In this document: in pieces, positions 59,574 to 64,000 of the stretch | Numbering within the stretch: the first letter of the stretch is position 1 | Layout: every line of letters begins with the position of its first letter | Assembly: GCF_004137795.1 (NCBI RefSeq) | Contig: NZ_NWTM01000001.1 | Coordinates: forward strand, 1,725,229 to 1,789,228 | Reading direction: 5' to 3' | DNA from: Pectobacterium zantedeschiae | GTDB taxonomy: Bacteria > Pseudomonadota > Gammaproteobacteria > Enterobacterales > Enterobacteriaceae | DNA: 64,000 nucleotides | The notes under the pieces: generated by a model | Seen by the model: the letters and a program-made list of their open reading frames with translations, nothing else | Told to the model about the DNA's origin: nothing | Databases searched by the model: none | Program-made: the position numbers and the translations under genes

Positions 59574-60100
59574 ATGTCTCTTCACGATTCAAAAATCCGC
59601 AACGTAAAACCATCCGCAAACCCCTTCAAGGTTTCCGATTCTTACGGTCTGTACCTTTTAGTTAATCCAGGCGGTTCACGTCTCTGGTATCTCAAATATC
59701 GCATCAATAAAAAAGAATCCCGCCTCGGCTTAGGTGCCTATCCTGTGTGTCTCTGGCTGATGCTCGTCAACAGAGAGCGGCTGAACGAACCACTTCCTCA
59801 CGAGCAGAATAACCATAATCCCCGATAATTGAACACTTGCAGATAACCGAGCTGAAACCCCGTAATTTCACCTACCGGCTGAAAAAGGTCTGATGGAAGT
59901 GGCGGCATGCTCCCGGCAGCATATGCGCAACATCATGCGTCATGCCGTACATCAGGAGTTGATAGCGCACAATCCGGCGGCAAATCTGGATGGCATTATC
60001 GCTTCTCCCGTTAAACACCACTACCTGCCCTTCCGCTGGAGTACTAATGAACGCCAGATATCACTCTGGCACTATCCGTTTTTAGCAAAAAGATTTGTTG
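59574..60100 (+). pseudogene. Decayed P4-type site-specific integrase
   Basis: Wreckage of a tyrosine recombinase beside its usual tRNA target. Part 1 (ATG 59574) has the N-terminal arm-binding domain: LHDSKIRNVKPSANPFKVSD, YGLYLLVNPGGSRLWYLKYR, LGLGAYP; one base is missing near 59743, after which the correct VSLADARQQRAAERT continues in another phase until a stop at about 59800. The middle is deleted. Part 2 (ITELKPRNFTYRLKKV, then a stop, then MEVAACSRQHMRNIMRHAVH, NPAANLDGIIASPVKHHY from 59893) is the start of the core domain, again shifted; the catalytic R/H/R/Y domain is absent. The enzyme cannot be functional. The rest of 59441-60196 shows nothing else. Confidence 0.85.
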
Positions 60101-60196
60101 AATATCGACATGCTCGCAAATGGCACACTCCTTGCTCATCAGTAAGGTGATGAACACCACGCCGTATCACCGCGAATTAATGAGAAGGCAATAAAT

Positions 60197-61189
60197 ATGG
60201 CTGAAAATATGACTGACATTGCTAATACGGACTTGTTCTCATTTTCCCTATCGCATAGCCGATCCCGAAATATTGCTGAACATGTTGTCAATATTCCTGG
60301 TTGGTCAGTGCACTATAACCAGTTTACTCAGGGAAAATTCGATGGTCGGTTGACCGTTCTGGAGTTAGATGGCATCCAGTTGATTCGAGAACGCACGACT
60401 CAGGCACTCCTAAAAGAAGGCCAGGCTGTTAAGAATCAGCTATTTACCTTTCCATTATATACGCCGTCAGACGCTTTTTATTGCGCAGGTCATCATATTA
60501 ATCGCGAAAGTCTACTTGTTGCGCCCTCGAATGCTCTGCCAGAACTACGAGCGCCAGAAGCTATCGATCTACTCCTGATCAGCGTGGATGGTGACTATTT
60601 CCCTACTATTTTTGACGAAATTGATGAACGAACTCTACGCACACCTCGCCTATTTCCGCTTGTTAATCACGATAACCTCGTGCGCTGGCGTATGCTCAGC
60701 GACAGTCTTGAAGTTAGTGAAGGCAATAACAGCAGTCCTACATTACTGACATTCACGGCGGTTCGTCAGGCTATTAAAGATACCATTCTTATTTATCTAT
60801 CTGAAATGATTGAGCCTGAATGTGCAATGACCCTAACAGATAGCGCCAAAAAACGCATTGTGGATCGTGCTCGTGAATACATGATGGCGCATTGCGATAG
60901 CCCCCCTTCTATTCTGGATGTCTGCAAATATGCGGGGGCGAGTCGACGTAAACTTCAGTACTGCTTTCAGGAAACCCTAGGTATTAATCCCATCAGCTAT
61001 TTACGCGTATTACGTCTCAATGGTGTGCACCATGACCTATTAGAGGGCGCTACAACCGTGCAAGACACCGCTTGTCACTGGGGGTTCTGGCATCTCAGCC
61101 GCTTCGCGAATGATTATCGTCAGCTTTTTGGAGAATATCCATCAGCAACATTAAATAGATCCGGCAATAATTTTGCTAATTTCGGATAA
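60197..61189 (+). CDS. AraC-family transcriptional regulator
   Basis: 330 residues. N-terminal ligand or dimer domain (about 1-215) without a recognisable class; C-terminal double HTH about 225-325 (ILDVCKYAGASRRKLQYCFQET, then ACHWGFWHLSRFANDYRQLFGEYPS), of the EutR-like type. It is the first gene of a rightward series with the outer-membrane protein, MFS transporter and amidase, and is the probable activator of that set (inference). Start at ATG 60197, with GAAGG upstream. Confidence 0.9.
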   Translation: MAENMTDIANTDLFSFSLSHSRSRNIAEHVVNIPGWSVHYNQFTQGKFDGRLTVLELDGIQLIRERTTQALLKEGQAVKNQLFTFPLYTPSDAFYCAGHHINRESLLVAPSNALPELRAPEAIDLLLISVDGDYFPTIFDEIDERTLRTPRLFPLVNHDNLVRWRMLSDSLEVSEGNNSSPTLLTFTAVRQAIKDTILIYLSEMIEPECAMTLTDSAKKRIVDRAREYMMAHCDSPPSILDVCKYAGASRRKLQYCFQETLGINPISYLRVLRLNGVHHDLLEGATTVQDTACHWGFWHLSRFANDYRQLFGEYPSATLNRSGNNFANFG

Positions 61190-61246
61190 CAGCAAGCCAT
61201 TTCTATTGCCTACTCTGGATTTACAATAAAATCAGGAGATGGCAGC

Positions 61247-62182
61247 ATGAAACCGAATTATCGCAGAAGTATCGCAGCAATTACCCTCTATTTTCCGATT
61301 ATTTTTGGAATAACCGGAACCCCAGCGATGGCAACAGAAAATGGAACGCCCTCTACTGCCGCGGGAACCTATGATTTTGGTGCAGGATTTTTACCGCCCA
61401 CAACCGACTGGGGAACGTTTGGCTCTCGCGTGGCGTATTACACCGCACATGCCAATCTCGATAACACTGGCAACAAAAAAAATACCCCATTCTCCCTACA
61501 AGTCCTGTCTATGAGCCTGGTCTGGATCAAGATGACGGATCAAACGCTATTGGGAGGGCGTTACGGTTTTGGTGCTATTCAACCATTTTTCAAAATGAAC
61601 ATGGACATGGTCGCACCAACGCCGGTTGGTCCATTACCACTCAGCGGTGATGTCTTTCGTCAGGCAGACCTTCAGGTCATACCGCTTATCCTTGGCTGGA
61701 TGCCTTCTCAAAATTTTGCTATCAACACTCAATTTCAAATTCAGGCACCAACTGGCGATTACGATAAAAACCGGTTAGTAAGCCCTGGCCTTAATCATTG
61801 GGTTTTTTCCCCAATGCTCAATGCCACCTATATCACAAACGGCGGTTTTGAGATCTCATCGAGTTTTCAAGTTGATTTCAATACAGAAAACCACGAAACA
61901 AATTATCGCAACGGCACTGAATATCGTTACGAATATGCCGCCGGTCAGCACATTGGGAACTGGACAGTCGGTATTGGCGGCTACTACTACAACCAATTCA
62001 GCGATGACAAGAGCAACTCGCTGACAGTGGGCAACCGGTCTCGAACATTTGCCTACGGCCCTGCGGTGAATTACTTCTCCCCAACCAGCCCTTCTTTCTG
62101 GATCCACGCCTATAAAGAAGATGACAGTCGTAACCGTAGTCAGGGTTACACCATCGCTTTACGTGTTGCACAAAGTTTCTGA
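61247..62182 (+). CDS. Outer-membrane protein of the phenol MetA-degradation (SphA-like) family
   Basis: 311 residues. Signal peptide about 1-29 (cleavage after TPAMA); mature part is a beta-barrel of alternating amphipathic strands with GAGFLPPTTDWGTFGSRVAYY, FGAIQPFFKMNMD, TGDYDKNRLVSPGLNHWVF and the terminal aromatic SF. This pattern matches the Pfam Phenol_MetA_deg family, porin-like proteins often encoded with aromatic or amide catabolism. CAGGAG precedes ATG. Likely the outer-membrane entry route for the substrate of this cluster (inference). Confidence 0.82.
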   Translation: MKPNYRRSIAAITLYFPIIFGITGTPAMATENGTPSTAAGTYDFGAGFLPPTTDWGTFGSRVAYYTAHANLDNTGNKKNTPFSLQVLSMSLVWIKMTDQTLLGGRYGFGAIQPFFKMNMDMVAPTPVGPLPLSGDVFRQADLQVIPLILGWMPSQNFAINTQFQIQAPTGDYDKNRLVSPGLNHWVFSPMLNATYITNGGFEISSSFQVDFNTENHETNYRNGTEYRYEYAAGQHIGNWTVGIGGYYYNQFSDDKSNSLTVGNRSRTFAYGPAVNYFSPTSPSFWIHAYKEDDSRNRSQGYTIALRVAQSF

Positions 62183-62192
62183 GGAATGAGCC

Positions 62193-63404
62193 ATGTCGAT
62201 AACCACATCGTTACATCGCCCTAGTGCTAGCAAAGAAGGGTTGGTTCTTATTCTTGGTAGCAGTCTAACCATTATGGGATCGGTCATGATTGCCGCGGTG
62301 ATGCCGAAAATAGCCACTGAGTTTGGCACCACGACACCTGGCGCGGATATTTTGATCCCACTGACCATCACGGGGCCCGCTCTAGCCATGGCAGTTTGTT
62401 CTCCAATGGTTGGCTGGTTGGCCGATCGATTTGGTCGCAAAAATCTGCTTATTCTTGCAACTCTACTGTATGCGGTGACTGGCATGCTGCCTGCGTTGCT
62501 TAATAGCCTAAGCAGCATTGTGTTCAGCCGGCTGGTATTTGGTGTCTGCGAAGCCGCTATCATGACCTGCTGCTCTACCCTGATTGCCGATTATTGGCAT
62601 GGCCAGGAGCGAAGCCGTTTCGTTAATTTACAAGTTGTCTCGATTGGTGTTGTCGGCGCGATCTTTTTCATCGTCGGCGGTGTTCTGGGTGAACATTCCT
62701 GGAGAATGCCCTTCTACCTTTATCTGCTACCACTGCTGTTAGTCCCGTTTATGATGAAGATACTTTGGGAACCGGCATCTCAACATCATCCTCAACATCC
62801 TTCGCAATCAGACTCCCAACCGATAAATGTGGCGACGCTTCTGACTAATTACTTACTGGTCTTTGGTGGCATGGTGCTGGCATTCATTGTTCCTGTACAG
62901 ACCCCTACACTATTGGTGCAGTCGGGTGTGACATCCAGCACCCTTATTGGCCTCTCTGCGGGATTAGGATTACTGGCTTCACTGGTGGGATCGTTGCTGT
63001 GGCCACCATTGCGTCGGCAATTTGGCATTATGGGAATTAATGTATTACTACTGACGCTAACAGGAATTGGGCTGTGGTTGTTAGTCCGCGCAACGGGTTA
63101 TCAACAGATTCTGGTTGCTGTGTTTATTCATGGTGTAGGTATCGGAATGCTGGTTCCTAACACAATGCTTCCCGTTATGAACGCGTTGTCTGAAAAACAC
63201 AGAGGGAAAGGCGTGGGTATGTTTACAGGCTGTTTGTATATCGGCCAGTTTGTTAGCCCATTGATTGTGGCGGTATTGGCAGGATTGACACAAGGACTCA
63301 TGGGGGCAATTCATATTTTATCTATTGCGAGTTTTGGTGGTGCGGTGCTGTGGCTGGTAAGTGCCCTAAAAACACGCGTCCCTCGCGTGATGATCAACCG
63401 ATAA
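62193..63404 (+). CDS. MFS transporter
   Basis: 403 residues, 12 TM helices, DHA1-like. Loop 2-3 motif GWLADRFGRKNLLILATLLY; TM4-5 region RLVFGVCEAAIMTCCSTLIADYW. It lies 10 nt after the outer-membrane protein gene and 34 nt before the amidase, so the genes are probably one operon. Direction of transport is not readable; context suggests uptake (inference). Confidence 0.9.
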   Translation: MSITTSLHRPSASKEGLVLILGSSLTIMGSVMIAAVMPKIATEFGTTTPGADILIPLTITGPALAMAVCSPMVGWLADRFGRKNLLILATLLYAVTGMLPALLNSLSSIVFSRLVFGVCEAAIMTCCSTLIADYWHGQERSRFVNLQVVSIGVVGAIFFIVGGVLGEHSWRMPFYLYLLPLLLVPFMMKILWEPASQHHPQHPSQSDSQPINVATLLTNYLLVFGGMVLAFIVPVQTPTLLVQSGVTSSTLIGLSAGLGLLASLVGSLLWPPLRRQFGIMGINVLLLTLTGIGLWLLVRATGYQQILVAVFIHGVGIGMLVPNTMLPVMNALSEKHRGKGVGMFTGCLYIGQFVSPLIVAVLAGLTQGLMGAIHILSIASFGGAVLWLVSALKTRVPRVMINR

Positions 63405-63438
63405 CAATAAAAATCATAATCGATTAAGGAGTGTTACC

Positions 63439-64000
63439 GTGAAACCAATCCAACAAATTCTGGATACTGAAGACGGTTTAGGGCTTGCCCAGTATGTCAG
63501 ATGTGGAGATGTGACGCCAAGTGAACTACTTGAAGGCGTTATTAAGCGTTTGGAAAAAGTGAACCCACAAATTAATGCCGTAGCTGAAACGCTGTTCGAA
63601 AGCGCACGAGACGTCGCCAGACAACCCCAGTTAATGACGGGTACATTTGCAGGGGTTCCAACGCTAGTTAAAGATTTGTTTACCGCAGTGAAAGAGGCTC
63701 GAATGGCTAACGGATCGCTAGCCTTGGGCGATGCACATCCAGGGTTAGATGATGAGTTGGTATCACGTTACCGTAACGCAGGCATTGTCATTGCCGGGAC
63801 CTCAACATCACCTGAATTTGGTTCGTCCTATACGACGGAATCAACACGCTTCGGTGCAACACGCAACCCATGGAATCTGGAGCATAGCGCCGGAGGCTCC
63901 AGTGGTGGAGCTGCTGCACTCGTTGCGGCCAGAGTCGTTCCTTTCGCACATGGAAATGATGGCGGTGGCTCAATTCGTGTCCCCTCTTCCTGCTGTGGAG
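63439..64000 (+). CDS. Amidase-signature hydrolase, N-terminal part
   Basis: Hydrolyses a carboxamide; 187 codons seen, the rest lies beyond the window. GTG start at 63439 with AAGGAG 8 nt upstream. The Ser-cisSer-Lys triad is complete: K78 (TLVKDLF), S154 (AGGSSGG) and S178 (DGGGSIR), with the 24-residue Ser-Ser spacing of the family. Substrate unknown; expected cytoplasmic, fed by the MFS transporter. Confidence 0.93.
   Translation, partial: MKPIQQILDTEDGLGLAQYVRCGDVTPSELLEGVIKRLEKVNPQINAVAETLFESARDVARQPQLMTGTFAGVPTLVKDLFTAVKEARMANGSLALGDAHPGLDDELVSRYRNAGIVIAGTSTSPEFGSSYTTESTRFGATRNPWNLEHSAGGSSGGAAALVAARVVPFAHGNDGGGSIRVPSSCCG

Noticed and set aside
59400..64000. Direct repeat of the tRNA-Asn 3' end marking the right island border
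   Set aside because: Looked for the GAGTCCAGTCAGAGGAGCC string; no second copy seen within the window.
1..64000. CRISPR arrays, rRNA operons, complete insertion sequences or prophage
   Set aside because: No regularly spaced repeats, no rRNA sequence, no transposase gene and no phage structural genes were seen.

Overview
The window reads as chromosomal DNA of a soft-rot enterobacterium, most likely Pectobacterium. Housekeeping proteins match their E. coli counterparts almost residue for residue in many places (Cdd, MaeA, MoaABCDE, MoeAB, UvrB, BioA-D, GsiA-D, YbhGFSR, YbhL, YbhK). A secreted family-12 endoglucanase (CelS type), a plant cell-wall enzyme known from Pectobacterium, sits among them. 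Identification is from reading the sequence only; no search was run.

Layout, left to right. 1-1.2 kb: dusC (cut by the window edge) and divergent queH, both tRNA-modification genes. 1.2-9 kb: a tripartite RND efflux operon (outer-membrane lipoprotein, pump, periplasmic adaptor) transcribed leftward, divergent from a TetR regulator and a Bcr/CflA-type MFS exporter; a 26-bp perfect palindrome lies between them. 9-10.7 kb: rhlE. 10.7-17.8 kb: a Fur-controlled leftward operon for ferric-siderophore uptake (TonB-dependent receptor, binding protein, two permeases, ATPase, FhuF-like reductase) with a structured leader that contains an intrinsic terminator. 18-23.1 kb: ybhGFSR. 23.2-36.8 kb: ybhL, moaEDCBA (ModE site and Moco riboswitch upstream), ybhK, a VOC protein, uvrB (LexA site), a 1-kb gene-poor stretch with DnaA-box-like motifs, then bioDCFB and divergent bioA around a BirA operator. 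37-42.1 kb: celS, yohJK, cdd, maeA. 42.1-50.3 kb: gsiDCBA and moeAB. 50.4-53.8 kb: a nitroreductase, a YegS-type lipid kinase and a diguanylate cyclase. 53.8-57.8 kb: a GntR regulator divergent from a fumarase/CMLE-family lyase and a DASS anion transporter, with a 16-bp-arm palindrome between. 57.8-59.4 kb: a Pmp3/YqaE peptide, tRNA-Ser(CGA), mtfA, tRNA-Asn(GTT). 59.5-64 kb: wreckage of a P4-type integrase beside tRNA-Asn, then an AraC regulator, an outer-membrane MetA-type protein, an MFS transporter and an amidase cut by the window end.

How the parts work together. The backbone from rhlE to bioA keeps the E. coli gene neighbourhood, but the siderophore cluster occupies the place between rhlE and ybhG where E. 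coli has the regulator cecR (ybiH). Molybdenum cofactor synthesis is represented by moaABCDE and moeAB, with visible control by molybdate (ModE) and by the cofactor itself (riboswitch). The accessory modules follow one plan, a local regulator plus transporter plus enzyme. The lyase/DASS module and the amidase/MFS/outer-membrane module look like complete but unassigned catabolic pathways and are the best candidates for new biology here. Other points worth attention are the siderophore-operon leader, a tRNA-Ser whose T-loop lacks the usual TT, and the DnaA-box cluster beside uvrB.
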